Positions 11,645 through 24,534 of a stretch of 64,000 nucleotides of DNA are shown here, piece after piece. The position numbers and the translations under genes were made by a program. The notes under the pieces were generated by a model. It worked only from the letters and a program-made list of their open reading frames with translations, searched no databases and had not been told where the DNA came from. Origin of the DNA: Linnemannia hyalina (Eukaryota > Mortierellomycota > Mortierellomycetes > Mortierellales > Mortierellaceae); NCBI GenBank assembly GCA_019671135.1, contig JAHRHY010000009.1:310001-374000 (forward strand). Direction: 5' to 3'. Every line of letters starts with the position of its first letter. Positions within the stretch are counted from its first letter, which is position 1.

Positions 11645-14245
11645 TCAACAGCACACAGATGAAGGGCAACTCTCTGTGTCTCTTTAGCTCCTTCATCAGG
11701 TTCTCTAGAAAGATGGCAGGTCACAAAGGTCAGTCTTTCTCCGAGAAAATAGTAAAAACACACCTTGGTTCACACCTTCCCCTTCCCCCCTAGCTCCATT
11801 CTTCACCCTGAATTGGTTTGCTCACTTCCTTTTTTTGTTTTCACTCAAACACATGATTCCCCATCCAATAGGAGAAAAAAAAAGCCATTTTTAGAGTTTT
11901 TTTGTTCATCCTTCTCCTTCGCTTCCCAAGAGATGTCTCTCAACAGATAAACAAACAAGCACCAAACAAAAACAAAAACATCGACATCGCAAAATCCAAC
12001 GCTAACCTGTAGGCAAGGCAAGGTAAAGAGAGCCAGTTGCGAGAGCAAGGGGGAGGGATGCTGCAGTCTCAGAGCATTGGACAGACATGTAGGGGACTGA
12101 AGGAAAAAGTAAGAGCGAATTGTTGATGTTGTGGTTGTTTGTTGGGAACTTGTATTTGAGCAAAAAAGATGCAAAGTAGATGAAATAGAGACCTGCATTC
12201 GCGTGTCTATGTGAGCTGAGAGTTGAAAGTAGAGAGTGCGAATGTTTTCAAGCGGGAGGAAAACAGACTCGGCTTAGGCGGGTTGCTGGTTGGTTTTGCA
12301 ACAGTTGTGGTTATAGTATTGACTTGTTCTTGTAACAAACTGAGGGGGTAAGCAAGCGCTGTTTCTGCTGTTGATGCAGACATGTTTTACAATCTTGTCG
12401 TGTGCAATGCGCAGACAAGTTTCCCATTCCCCTTCGGTAGGCAAAACGCGGCAAGTGATCGAACCCAAATTTTCCGAGCGGACGAGGGGTAACAGAGGCC
12501 GTGCGACCTTGTCACCCCATCCCATAGCCCATCCCTTATCCCCTCCCATGTGTTGTTATTTTTTTGTTGTTGTGGTTGTTATTCTTGTTTTCTAATGGGA
12601 TGGGGATGGGGATGGGGAAGTGGGAGCACGATGACTCGACAAGGTAGTCCATCGAATCTCTCTCTCTTTCTTTCTTACCAGACGATCATGATAGCGATGG
12701 ATGCAGATACGTGAAAAATTGTACATTGTGCGGCGTGCACATACCTTTCCCTCTTCTTTAACAGCATGTACCTCTGTAGGAATTATTGGAGCTAGCTTCG
12801 TACCTGATGCGATAAAAAATGTCCGCGACAAAGCTCCAATGTTAACTATCTATCCTTAGATAAAACGCACTTGTTTAGCTCCTCTTTTTTACAACCAAAA
12901 GCTATGAATGATTAACAGAAGTCGGGTGGGGTAGTGGATGGCCATTTCTCATGAATAAGACGTGAGCACCAGTCTATCAGAACCTAGCGGCCCTTTCCCT
13001 TCTCCTTCTCACCATACGCTTTTCCTCTAATTTTACACCATGTAGTCAGTTCTAACACAGACACACCTATTTGCCATCCTCCTTTGCCCTCTTGCCTTGC
13101 TTTACCCCTCTCCTTTTTGTTGAGCACTCGCGTGTGCATTGCGCGTTATTGAGTTAACCTTACTGTGTATTCTACGGGAATGACGACAAGTATTTTAATA
13201 CACATTTTTTGCCTCGTTAGTGCCTGATCCTTCCTTTTCCTCCATCTCCCTCCTGCGTCTTGCATACTCCTAAACCTGACCAACCACCTACCCCAAACAG
13301 AAGTACCGAGAAATGACGCGAGTTAAACGATAAGGAAAAAAAGGGAACGAACCAATCCTTCACGCAACGCATTTCAGGGACGATAGGCAAGAGAAGAAGG
13401 TAAAATAGCCGGTGTCTGATTCTCAGTGAACACACGCATAGACGCAGCACCCTGGAACCATTTAGTGCTTCCAAAAAAAACCCATTCGGTATGAAATGTA
13501 GGGAAGGTGTTGGGGAGGGTGCTTGCATGAAATTGGCCCCAGATGGATGAAACGTGTACATGGTGTGCTTTTTGCATTGCTTTGGCGAGGAAAGCGATGG
13601 GAAAGAGGAAGCCTAGACCTTGATGGTGGTAGGTGATGAGAAGAGAAAATTACCTACAGCTCGTCTTCATGCGTGTCCAGACAACTTTGCATTTGTTACC
13701 CGTGGCGTGTTTGTATGTATGAGAGCGCGATGACCAGGTGATGAGAGGGAGGAGTGCACGAGTGAGAAGAAGGATAGGAGTAGATGGGAAGGAGCGTCCT
13801 GAGAACATGGACATGAATGGTTAAGAAACAATTATTTTTTTTATAACTGGTAAGGTAGACAAATGAGGAAAATTGCATAAAACAACAACCGAAATGGCGT
13901 GTCGGGACAAAACAATAGAAAAGATCATTTGCAATCGTGTGTTTGATCGATTGAGGTTAACCTTTTTTTTTCTTCTTTCGACCCGAGGGTAGAGACGAAC
14001 AAGGGAGTCATGGCAAACACGTAGACGCGAACAAACGATGTGAATATGAGACCGACAAGAATAAAAGAAAGCCGAATGAATGAAGAATATGAACCGTGAG
14101 CATCCAAACAAAGTGGCACGAGATTCCAAGGAGAAAGACGTAGAACGGGATCAAAAAGAGTAACGAACATACGGCCGAATCTCACCCGTCCGCAATCTTT
14201 TCCATTTGCGGCGCAGAACTTGCAAACCATGTCAACTCATATAAA

Positions 14246-14247
<2 letters not shown>

Positions 14248-14279
<32 letters not shown>
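14248..14279. repeat. poly(T) tract, 32 bases
   Basis: An uninterrupted run of 32 T, the longest homopolymer in the window. Read on the minus strand it is a poly(A) run that could be the tail of a retroposed transcript whose body would lie at 14280 and above. I see no SINE-like A/B boxes or recognisable coding remnant beside it, so slippage expansion is equally likely. Confidence 0.85.
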
Positions 14280-14280
<1 letters not shown>

Positions 14281-17200
14281 GGTCGGTCTCTTGTTTGCTT
14301 TGATGGTGGTTCTCTTCATTGTCAATGGGCAAACGAAGGAGGGAAGGGAAGGGACAGGGAAGGACAGCAGCCATATAAGGTCATTTTTAGACTAGACTTG
14401 TTTTGTTTGTTTGCATGTGTGTATGCGTGTGCGTGTGTCGGTTGTGTGGCAATTGAATGGGATGGGATTGAGCCAATGGGAGAATTTATTGGCGTGTGTG
14501 AACTTTTTTTTTTTTGGGCGTGAGGCCATGCCCGAGGGAGAGGAAAGAAGGAGAAGCGAAGAAGAAGAAGGTCTAGGCTTTTTTCATTCATTCAGGATCG
14601 TTTTGCATAGATACAAACAACAACTTGGGGGCTATGTCGATGATAAGGTCGTCCTCTCTGTTGTTCTTATCGTTACCCTGAGTTTGACCAACGTATTCAT
14701 TTCATCAGGATAAGCCCTACATAGCTAACAACGCAACGTATCTTCCCAGCGCGTTTGACGAATGCCAAGTACCCTACTGCAACATGTACCCTTTTCTATC
14801 TTTATTGAAAACATACATATCCTCCATCCAGTATGTGTTCGAAGAGTTCATTCAACGTGGGTTGTCTTAAAAAAAATTGCGGTATTGGGGTGTCCAGAAT
14901 CATGGTCTCATATCATCTCCATGTCGCCTTTGTGTCTATTTTTCACAGCAATTGGTACTTCTGGTTCTTGTAAAAGGACTTGTCTAAAAAAAACGAAAGA
15001 GATACTAGCCTTGGCTGAGCTCACCATTCGGAAAGCATTGGTGATGAGGATCGTTGCTTTTTTGTATTGCATCGATCTTTTGTCCTGTTGATATCTTCCA
15101 ACATTCAATGGATCTGATATCTATCTGTAGTTGTTTGCAGATGGATAAAAGAAGAAGGTAACGAAGTACCCCGAGCATTTATTTGTTGAGTGAAAGAAAG
15201 TAAGCTTGGGGACCAAGCTACCCGTACCTGCCAACAGGCAACAGATAGAGGTAAGAGATACGGGTAGACTACTCCTACCCTCAGACGACACGACACACAG
15301 GCAGGGAAGAAGGGCTACTTCGGGTTGAGCGAATCAAAGTGACAGAGATAGGTTTGGAGTGTTGGGTATGAAGGCAGAAGTACCGAAACCGGCGATTGAG
15401 CAGTACCCCATCCCATTCTTTTGTTCTCCCCACTTGGACCTAAACCTTGAATAAAATAATTTTCCGTTTGGTTATTTGTTCGTATCCTTTTCAGGGTACC
15501 TTGGAGCTCTGGTGCCTTCCTTCCAGTCCCTGTCCCTGCCGATTGATTGATTGAGGGCCGTGTGAGTCGTGCGCCTCTCCTCCATATTTCTCAGTTGCCA
15601 TGATCGAGCGGAAAATTTTCTCGTCAGATCCTGGCGTTTCTAATGGAAGGAACACATAATGGGAAAAAAGAGAGAAAGAGAGTTTTTTTTTCTTCTCCCG
15701 CCCGGAGCTGAGCAAGATCGTTTAATTGTGCGGATTAGATGTAGTCGCGTCAGGCACCGATCACTGTTGTCTTCTTTCTCTGGACTGCCTGGGAACATGA
15801 GGGAATGGCAGTGTAGGATAGGGAACGCAGGGGCAAGTGAGGAGGCTGTGGTATGTTTGTTCGTTTTTCTCCCGCTTGCACCCCTGCCGTTCTTTTGGTA
15901 TCATTCCAATTGCTTCGCTTCGCATATACCCTTTTCTGGCATTCTGAACTACGCATAAAGTAAAGCTTGGAGGGAAAAAACATACACATAGCTGGTATTC
16001 CTTTGCATAACTTCCTGAGAAAGAGAGCGAAGAGGGGCTAATTCATTCTTTCAAGATCCATCCATTCTGAGGGGAAGGTCGGGTAATTGGTCAATTGCAA
16101 ACAATAAAAAACAGAGATGGAGGAATGAAAGGGTGCGCGATTAGGGAGCGAACAATTATCCACCCCTTTTTCCCATTCACCCACTGCGGTAGCAATTACT
16201 TCCCTCAATCCTCCTATACATCTCTTCCTCTCGACCCCTGATGGCCAGGCCTTTGTCCCAAGAAGCGCTTGATGCTATGCAAGAAAAAAAAGGAGATGTT
16301 GATGTTGTATTGTTGCTACTGTTGATTTTTTGCGAATAGTCTTTTCAGGAAAGCTGACCGTTGGGACCAACCCCTTTTTCGCTTTCTTTCATGGCATCTA
16401 TCTTTGTTTGCCTCTCTCTCTCTCTATCGACCTTGTAGGTCAGGCTGGTGTGCTCGTTCTCCTTTCATACAATTATTCATGTACCCACCCACCCCTTGTT
16501 TTTTTACACCTTCCTCTCACTCACCACTCATATCAGTTATCCCCATGAGCAGGGCTGAGAAAATATGTGGCCCTATCCTAGCCTACCTTCGTCCTGTCCA
16601 GTCGTATCCTATGTCGTTTACCCGTCATATCGCCTCTCTCATTCGATTCGTAGATGGGCTGGGACAAATAGGAGTGAAGCCAATAAATGGAAATCCCTTG
16701 TTCAGATTCATTTCTCAAGCCCCAAACCACCATCCAATCTGTGCTTTGCATCTAGGCAGGGTGGTAGTTATGATTCTTATTTTTTTTTTCTGTATTTGCT
16801 CAGTTGTTTGGTGGCCTTTTGACCTTTCTGCTCTGTTGACGACATGTATTCGCCGGAGTGTTTTTTCTCTTGTTTGTGTTTGCATATTGTGGTTGTGTGT
16901 GTTTTGCGTGCGTGTTCGCCTTTGTTGTGTTGTGTTACGCCCTTCCCTTGCCTTCTGCTCTCTTTGTTGTTGTTTAGCGATCGAACAGGTGTCTGCGGAA
17001 AATATTTCCTCATAAAAAAAGCCAAGAACAAAAAAAAAAAGAAGAAGCGTGCCTCGTCCTCGTTCTCTTTCTCCAATCCAACATGTAAACAAACCAGCAG
17101 GCACTAAAAAAACAACAAAACAAGGACCGACCCGCCGAGACGAGAGTTGTAATAAAAAGGGGGGCAGTTAGGAAGGGCAACGTGAACAAATATTGAGCAA

Positions 17201-18119
17201 AACAGACCAACAGAATCAGGGACAGGAGAGGGACAAGGCACTGAGGATGGCAAAGACAAGGAGTGGATGGTATGTTTCTGTCTGCGCCAAACCTCGGGCT
17301 ATTTTTTTTCTATCATGTCCTGTTGTAATGCCTTGTCGTTGTAGGTTTGTTCTCATGCGATGCGAAGATCAATTGACGAGGATGGAAAAAGAAGGGGTGA
17401 GTGAGAGTGCCGATGGAAGGGAACCAAAACAAAACAAAAATACAACTTCAGGGACTAAGCCGACTCATCCAGTGAACAAGAATAGAAAACAGTTTGGCGA
17501 CCCAATAGGCTAGTATGAACTATCGTTGATGAATGATGATGGATGATGGACGATGGTTGTATAAAGCTAATTATTCTTTTGTCAATTGAACGAGGGTGGA
17601 AGCGTTCCTTTTAGAAGCTGCTTGTTATTATTGTTGTGAATGGAAGAGAAAGAAAAAGGTTTTGAAATGATTTAGCGCACGCAGCCCTTTTGTTTCCACG
17701 TCGCCGATGATGATTTTGATGGCGGCCATTTTTGGTTCCCATCTATGTTCTCGCTGTGAAAAGTGAGTGGGTGGGTGAGTGCGAGAACAACAGAAGGAAA
17801 ATAAGCCTTGAGAGCTGTGAACTATCTGTGAGAGAGAGCGATAGGAAAATAAAATTGCGTCTGAGGGAAGGGAAAACGAAGGAAGAAGGAAGGACCACAA
17901 CACCTGTCCGCAGCCAATTGAAAGAGGGAACTGAATACAACGGATTGAATTGAATCCCCTATGTCTGTGTGAACATGGTTTTGATTTGAGTTAGGAGAAT
18001 ATAAGGGTAGGCTATCCGAGAAAAAAAGCACAAACAAACAGACAGGACAGAGAGAGAAGAAGAGAAAGAGATGGGCGCGGGTATTGGGCGAAAAAAAAAG
18101 AGGGGGATGAGGAAGAAAG
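14281..18119. other. gene-poor region, part 2
   Basis: No recognisable gene. The one place that resembles a gene start is a C/T-rich tract at about 16390-16540 followed by an ATG at 16545 that opens 70 protein-like codons (beginning MSRAEKICGPILAY) before the frame turns into Cys/Val/Phe-rich sequence typical of translated non-coding DNA, ending at 17015. I could not extend it by splicing into anything familiar and do not call it a gene. Confidence 0.45.
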
Positions 18120-20059
18120 AGCGAGAGGGGTGATGACTCTTGTCATCTCCAATTGTACAAAGTGCTGTCTACTCTTATTCATTCTGGTCATTCAATTGAA
18201 GGGAAAAACAACAGCAAAGGGCTGGACCATTTTCATTATTCTCACACTATCGCTTTTGTATCGTTATTCAGTTGCATTCATTCATAGAGTGCATTCATAC
18301 ATTCGAGTTTTCCCTTCGTTCTTGTTGAGAGAGTGTGTGAGAGAGAGAGCGAGTCTCGAGTGCGCATATTCTCCGCTTTTTTCACACCAGGACCACCTTC
18401 ATCCCATCCCTTCCTTCACTCGCTTTCATTTTTATTCTCCTTGTGGGTAAAAACTGCAACTGCCTCTGCCACCAAAGAAAGTAATATATATTCCTCCTTA
18501 CCCCCCCTTCCACCTTTTTTTCCTCTTTTTCTCTTCTCTTTCTCTTCCGTTCCTTTTGCTTTTCCCTTTCCTTCTTCTTCTCATTCATCATCACTTTTCA
18601 TCCTCTTAATCTCATATACCTCTCTTCTTCGCCACTCTCTGACTCTCTCTATCGTCTTCACTCACTCACTCTTCACTCTCTCTCACTCTTCACCCTCTCT
18701 CACTCTCACTCTTATTCAGCATACCCCCATCTTCCCCTTTAACGACCTCCTTCTCATTCCACTCACTCTCGACTACTCTTTGCCAACTCACCCTTTTTCA
18801 CACAACCCAAATCGTAAGTGGTTCGACACCAAACACCAACAAAAGCACCCTCCTTTTCTGTCCCTGACTTCCTTTACTACCTTCCCCTTCCCCTGCCCTT
18901 CCTTTCTCTCCCTTCGACCTTTCATTCCCCCCTTTACACTTCGACTTTCTTCCCCTCGCCTCTTCTCTTCTGACTGACTGACACACAAACATCACATCAC
19001 ACATCGCATCAATCGGGCACATATCACACATCATTCATCACCAGTCTCCTCCCTTATCACCATCACTGCACATATATCGTCTCTCAACACTCTCAGTCTT
19101 CTACATAAGCCTTCGCATTGTGTATGTTCTCGTTCATTCCTATCTGCCTTCACCTACATCTTTCCTCTCCCCTCAATTCCCTCGAACAGTGTCCCCATTA
19201 ATCTTCGACCACTCCAATCAGACGATTATTGAATTGCCCGTGTGTGTCGCTTTGTCACTGATTTGTTTCCTGTCCCCCGAGCACGCCTTATCCACCTTGC
19301 CCCACACAACTTAGTCTGAATCGCAGCATATTATCACCCACCTTCTCTTCTCATCTTTTTTCTATGTCTCGTTCTCTTTCTCTTCTCTCCTCCCTCCCTC
19401 TATACTCTCATCCCCGGTAGAATTGAACAAGAGACGGGTACAGAACACATCAAGCCCTCCCTTTACTGCGTTCCTCATTCATCCCTTTGTCTTATTTTTA
19501 TTATCCGTCCCCTTTCCAATGCAATGCCCAAATGCACATACACCCGCTTTCATTTTCACCCCTGGCCTGCTCTACTGCGAATGCCCTCCTTTTTCTCATG
19601 TTTGTTTATTTTCCGGGTCTCTCAATTCGAGATACTCGAAAAATAAATTTGGGGCCTTTTCTTTGGTCGGGATGGACATCCGTTCTTTTCTTTCCCTTCT
19701 CCCCTGTCCATCTTCTGTCACTGTGCTTGCCACTCGGCGTGTGTGAACACCGCAGCAAGCAAGCGTCAATGAAAAAAAGAAAGTTAAAAAAGAAGACGGA
19801 GACTTTAGGCAGTTGGCCCTGAGTACCTTCTCACCCTCTCTCTAGTCTCGATGATAACAACAACAGTATCAAACCCAACTCGCTTAGTGGTCTCCCCCCT
19901 CCCCCAGTCCATTATGTCATATAAGGGGGCGACCACTCATCCTCGTGTGACATTCTACCTCTCACTTACTTACCATTGGCGAAGAATAGCCCTATTTTTT
20001 CCCGTGACTTTTCAGTTGACTGACATCCTTCTCTCCTCCTACCGAACAGATAGTCCATC
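18120..20059 (+). promoter_or_regulatory. pyrimidine-rich upstream region of the CSL gene
   Basis: About 1.9 kb immediately upstream of the CSL start is strongly C/T-rich on the plus strand, densest from 18370 to 19000 and again near 19330-19420. This matches the shorter leaders before the kinase, cytochrome c, LtrA, Sel1, PQ-loop and HMG-CoA reductase genes, so transcription of the CSL gene probably starts in this stretch, with a long 5' leader or leader introns. No conserved coding sequence is seen. Confidence 0.5.
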
Positions 20060-23000
20060 ATGAAGGCAGCATTCGCACCGGCCCCAGCCGATAAGCAGGC
20101 CCACCACGACCCTTACTACAACCACCCCAACACACAGCCACATCATCCCCACGGGTCATCTTCATCTTCATCCCACTCCCATCCTCATATCCAACACAGC
20201 CGCCCTTCCCCTCCTTCACACCAGCACCACCACGAGGCTTCTTCCCCTCGCCACCAGCACCAACATTACTCTTCATCATCCCCATACTCCTCCCATAACG
20301 ACCAGCACCGTCACCGCCACCAGGAGCAGGACCAGCAGCAACATGCTCATCATACCCAAGAGTATCGCCCACAACAAGAGTACCCTCCTCGGCCACGGAG
20401 TCCTTTCCATGCTCCTCCCTCTTCCAACAACTACTACAGCAACGGCAACAACAACGAAGAGCAGCGATCATACCAGCAGCACTACCAGTCTCACTATGCA
20501 TCCAACTCCTCCCCACAACAGCCTGTTGTTCGCCACACCGAGGGTTACGAGGGCAGGGTTCGCAACACCAACAGAGACCACAACGACCATTTGTTGACTA
20601 GCGAACACCATCACAACATCCACGACCAGCAGCAGCACCACGACCAGTACCGCCGCGATCCCTATGGCTTCCTCAAGCACCCCTCCTCTCAATATCCTTC
20701 GTCCCACCCCTCCAGCCGGACAGCGGCCAATTCTGAGGATGATGTGAACAAGTTCCACTTGCCTCCCATCCTGGCCCCCGAGGAGCCTTTCTACCGCAAA
20801 GATTTGCCCTATCGCCACATGCGCTACTTCCGGAATGTCACCAGCAAAGACCGTGAGGACAAGCAAGGCTACTATTCCTCTGCCCGCCATGTCATGCCCA
20901 GCAATACCACTGGCAACTTTGGTCATGGTCCCCCCATCGGCGTAGCCCTCGATCGCTTCGCTGCCAAGCAGGCCCAGCAGCACCAGCAGCACCAGCAGCA
21001 ACAGCAGCAGCAACAGCAGCAGCATCAGCAGCAACAGCACCAAGAGAGCCAGAGTGTCCGTCTCCCTCCTTTGTATACAGCTTTGCCCGACCAGCGCCCT
21101 TCCGGTCCTTCCAAGGTCTCGCCCTCCTATGGCCACTCGGATTCGAGTCCAAGTGACCAATCGAGCCCAACGCACTCTCCCATGCAACACCGTCCCTCAT
21201 ATGGCGGTTCGCCTGTCCAGTCTCCCATTGAGAAGCCAATGTCCTATGGTCGTCAGCACCAGGGCCATCCTTACCATCAGCAGCAGCAGCAAGGCCAGAT
21301 GCTCAAGCCCAAGGCCATCCAGCCTCGTTCGATTGCCCCTGCTCCTATCAGCCCTACTTCGCCTGGCATGCAGCAGTCAGAGGTCTCCCCTCGTGCTGCC
21401 TCCAAGAGGGCCGATCGTCAGTCCTATGTCAAGATCGAGCCTAAGGATTTACCTCTCCAGTACCACCAACAGCAGCATCAGCAGCAGCAGCACCCTTACC
21501 AAAGCCAGCACCGCCAGTCAATTTCTGGTCCCCAGGTCGTTGCCAAGCGCAAGTGGAGCCGCGAGCACTCGCCTGTTCGCCAGGGCCCTCGTCTGAACAC
21601 TGAGACCGTTGCTCCCTCCAACGAGCTTGCTGCTCCCGCCGATCGTGTCGACGATGCCTCCTCGGCCGAGCTCCACCTCTTGTCTAGCCGCAAGCAGTCC
21701 CGCTCTGTTGCCCCCATCTCTTCCGCTACTAAGGATACATCCAAGAAGAGCGCACAAAAGATGAAGATGCAGCGTTACCAGATGACCACCATCCGCTGCT
21801 GGCACGGTGCCATTGCCCAGAAGTCCTATGGTATTGAGAAGCGCTACCTCTGCCCTCCTCCCATGGTCCAGGTCTCTGCCGGCGTCAACGCCAAGCAGGT
21901 CCGCTCTGAGCAGCCCCATGTCACCATGTCGGTTATCCACGAGAAGGTCGATATCCGTGGTCACCACGGCGAGAACTTGATGGAGCAGGATTGCACCCTC
22001 GATGATGCCCTTCGTTGCTCATTCCGCAACTTGCACGTCACCGGCACTGGCTCGGACAGCTCCAAGCGGTTCAAGTTGGGTCTCCAGGTCTTCTTGAACA
22101 AGAACGCCAGCATGCCCACCGCCATCATGGATTCGAACCCCATCCCCATCATCTCCAAGCCCTCGAAGAAGACTGCCAAGGCCGGTAACGCCTCCTGCTT
22201 CATCCTCAACGGCATGAGCGTCTCGCTCCTCAACCGCATTAACGCCCAGACTGTCCGCACAAAGTACATGGCTGTCGACAACAACGCCGTCTGTGCTAAG
22301 ATTGGATCCTGGTCATCCTTCACCATCAAGATGGTCAAGCCCCCTCCAGCTCCCCCAGTCAAGTTGGTCCCTGCCAGCATGGGTGTCTTCCGCTCCCCCG
22401 GCCACTCGACCAAGTTTGTCCCCATCCGCATGAAGGGTGAGAACCCTATGGGTCCTGCTCTGGCCCCTCAGGCCGTCCCCATGGTCCGTACCAACTCGAA
22501 CGGTGGTAGTGGTCGTGCCGATGTCGGCGGTGTCTCTCCCAACGGATCTGCCCCTTCGTCTTCGTTCCAGTTCCGCCACCAGCAGCAGTTGCAGCATGAG
22601 CCCGTCTATGTCTTCTCCAACTCGGAGCCCGTCCTCTATGGATCCGAGATTGTCCTGATCAACGACTTGACCGGCATCATGACCGACCGTCTGATCATCC
22701 GCAAGGTTGAAAACGGCAAGGTCTCGCGCTCGGGTACCGGCCCCGTCAGCCAGATGCAAAAGATTGTCCTTGAGCACCCTGACCGTGTCCACCCCGAGGA
22801 TGGTCGCTCCTACTACTTGAGTGCCTCGTCGATCGGCAGCCCCAAGATCGAGGGCAAGATCCCCCTCCAGGCTGCCATGGATCGTAGCCCCCTTCTCGAG
22901 TACCGTACCTCGTCCAAGAAGGCGTCGATCATGGACATGACTGATGCCCAGGATGACGAGGAGGAGGAGATGATGGAGGAAGATGACTACAACGGCCAGA

Positions 23001-24111
23001 GCAACAGCATGCCTCGCCGCATGGGCAAGAGCCAAGACAGCGTCGCCGTCGATGACTTTGTTTGCTGGACTATTGCAGGCATTGGTACGTTTTTTTCTCT
23101 TGATGTTTCAAAGGACTTTGTTCAATTGTTTCGCTTTCAAGCACGCGATAGCTAACATTTATTTTACATTATTAATTGAAACTATTAGCCAAGTTCGATT
23201 ACACCTACTTCGGCCCCATCCCTGCCTCAGTCGATTCGGACGTGGACCCCACCAAGGTGCCCTCGATCCAGAGCTGCCCCCAGTACAATGCCAACACCAA
23301 CACGATGACCATGCAGGTCAAGAACGTCTTTGAGAAGCTCACCCCCACCGAGGAGGCCCGTCTCCTCAAGCACCAGGACGACCCCTATGAGCGCAAGCTG
23401 ACCCTTTCCGAGTACGTCTACAAGCGTTGTGAGGATATTCGTCAGCCCATGAGGGATGAGGAGGGCCCGATCCAGCTTTGGTTGGCTCAGCATGGTCCCA
23501 TCCGCATGCGCCGTCGTCAGTTGGAGGAGATCTTACCCGAGGGTGTCTCGGCCGCTGATATGGCTGTTGATGGTGAGGAGAGCTCGGACGATGAGAGCGA
23601 GGATGATGATGAGGAGGGTGACAAGGCCGAGGATAACAAGAAGTCCAACAACAAGGCTCCTGAGGATCCTCTTCCTAAGATTGCATCCAAGTCTTCCTCT
23701 GCCGCCGCCTCAGCTGGCTCTACTACCTCGAGCGTCGCTGCTGCCGCCGCATTGGCCAACGCCCAGGACGCCGCCGCTGCCGCCGCCCTCGCCTACGCCG
23801 CCAAGCACCAGACCCAGTTGAACATCATGAACGGTCGTCACTACGGTGGAAGCCATCTCCCCGCATCCATGAACCCCGCCCTCCAGAACCAGAAGCGCCG
23901 CAAGCTGGTCAAGAAGTTGATGGGTCTCGAAGCCGAGCTCCCCTACGGTTGCGAGGTCCGCACTGCCCATGACGCCCAGGGCCATGCGCGTGCCGAGCTC
24001 GACATCTTGATGGTTGAGCGTGCCTCCGGTATCGCCTACCGGACAGGCTACAAGGTCGTTTACTCGCGTGAGCGCGAAAGAGCCGATTGGGTCGTCGAGG
24101 TCCTCGGTTAA
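20060..24111 (+). CDS. CSL-family transcription factor (CBF1/RBP-J/Su(H)/Lag-1 type)
   Basis: Predicted 1315-residue DNA-binding transcription factor in two exons (20060-23084 and 23189-24111; 104-nt intron with split Ala codon). Residues 1-565 are His/Gln/Ser/Pro-rich, including poly-Gln around residue 305-325. The LAG1/RHR-N domain starts near residue 568 with the DNA-contacting phrase QKSYGIEKRYLCPPP (about 587-601). The beta-trefoil domain contains NGMSVSLLNRINAQTVRTKY (about 715-734), later LYGSEIVLINDLTG and DRLIIRKV, then CWTIAGIAKFDYTYFGP across the splice junction. The C-terminal IPT/RHR-C part (about 1015-1315) is interrupted by an acidic D/E/S stretch and an Ala-rich stretch before ending TGYKVVYSRERE. 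These phrases align in order with animal CSL. Fungi lack Notch, so the partner is unknown; the long N-terminus resembles the fungal F2 (Cbf12-like) class by inference. Confidence 0.93.
20972..21041 (+). repeat. CAG/CAC trinucleotide tract encoding poly-Gln/His
   Basis: Imperfect CAG/CAA/CAC repeat in the N-terminal coding part of the CSL gene, giving a Gln-rich stretch with interspersed His. Such tracts often vary in length between strains. Confidence 0.85.
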
Positions 24112-24534
24112 ATTCATGTTCTTTATCTTTTTTTCCGTATGTCTCTTTTAGTTTAGTTTTTCTTTCGCTTTCATTTTGCTTGCAATGCCTTTTTGTATCA
24201 ACAAGTTCTACTTCCTTGTACACCACATTTACACTACTTTTATGAAAAGACACACACAAAATCTGTACGATTTGGTTGTAGTACTAGTAACACTCTCTGT
24301 CTCTTCTATTAAAAACTTGTAACGAACAACAAACAAAAAACCTGTCCATCATCTCATGTCTTGTCCTGTCCTGTCCTGTCCTGTACTCCTTTGGTGGGAT
24401 GCGGACCAAATTATAATTATTTGGGATGTCGTTTACTTGAGTGCTTTTCTGGGCGTCTAGTTTGTTGAGAGTCCTGTCCGATTGTATATTGCAGTTCTTC
24501 CTAGGTCACAGATATATTTGCTTATCTTTTCTCT
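24112..24534. other. convergent 3' intergenic region, CSL / YCII genes
   Basis: About 420 bp shared by the 3' ends of two convergent genes. It is A/T-rich after the CSL stop and contains a TGTCC pentanucleotide repeat. I see no canonical AATAAA for either gene and no additional gene. Confidence 0.6.
24362..24384. repeat. TGTCC pentanucleotide repeat, about 4.6 copies
   Basis: Perfect tandem TGTCC units in the convergent 3' region. A related CCTGT/CCTGC tract occurs near 63780-63815. Confidence 0.9.

Larger units (their letters stand above)
7527..14247. other. gene-poor region, part 1
   Basis: No open frame in this 6.7 kb resembles a known family, and none has the C/G-ending codon pattern of the flanking genes. 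The sequence is A/T-rich with homopolymers (a 14-G run near 7753-7766, T/G runs near 7850-7865), GGAA repeats (8334-8360), a GA/CG dinucleotide patch (8711-8730) and GT-rich patches (10560-10605). I checked for tRNA T-arm signatures and 5S-like sequence and found nothing convincing. Remote distal promoter, non-coding RNA or decayed mobile DNA remain possible. Confidence 0.5.

Noticed and set aside
14160..14210. 5S rRNA-like words ACATACGGCC and CCCGTCCGC close together
   Set aside because: Their spacing does not fit 5S rRNA and the rest of the molecule, including the internal promoter boxes, is absent.
18333..18977. 214-codon plus-strand frame before the CSL gene
   Set aside because: It is the translation of a C/T-rich leader (Ser/Phe/Leu/Pro runs) and not a plausible protein.
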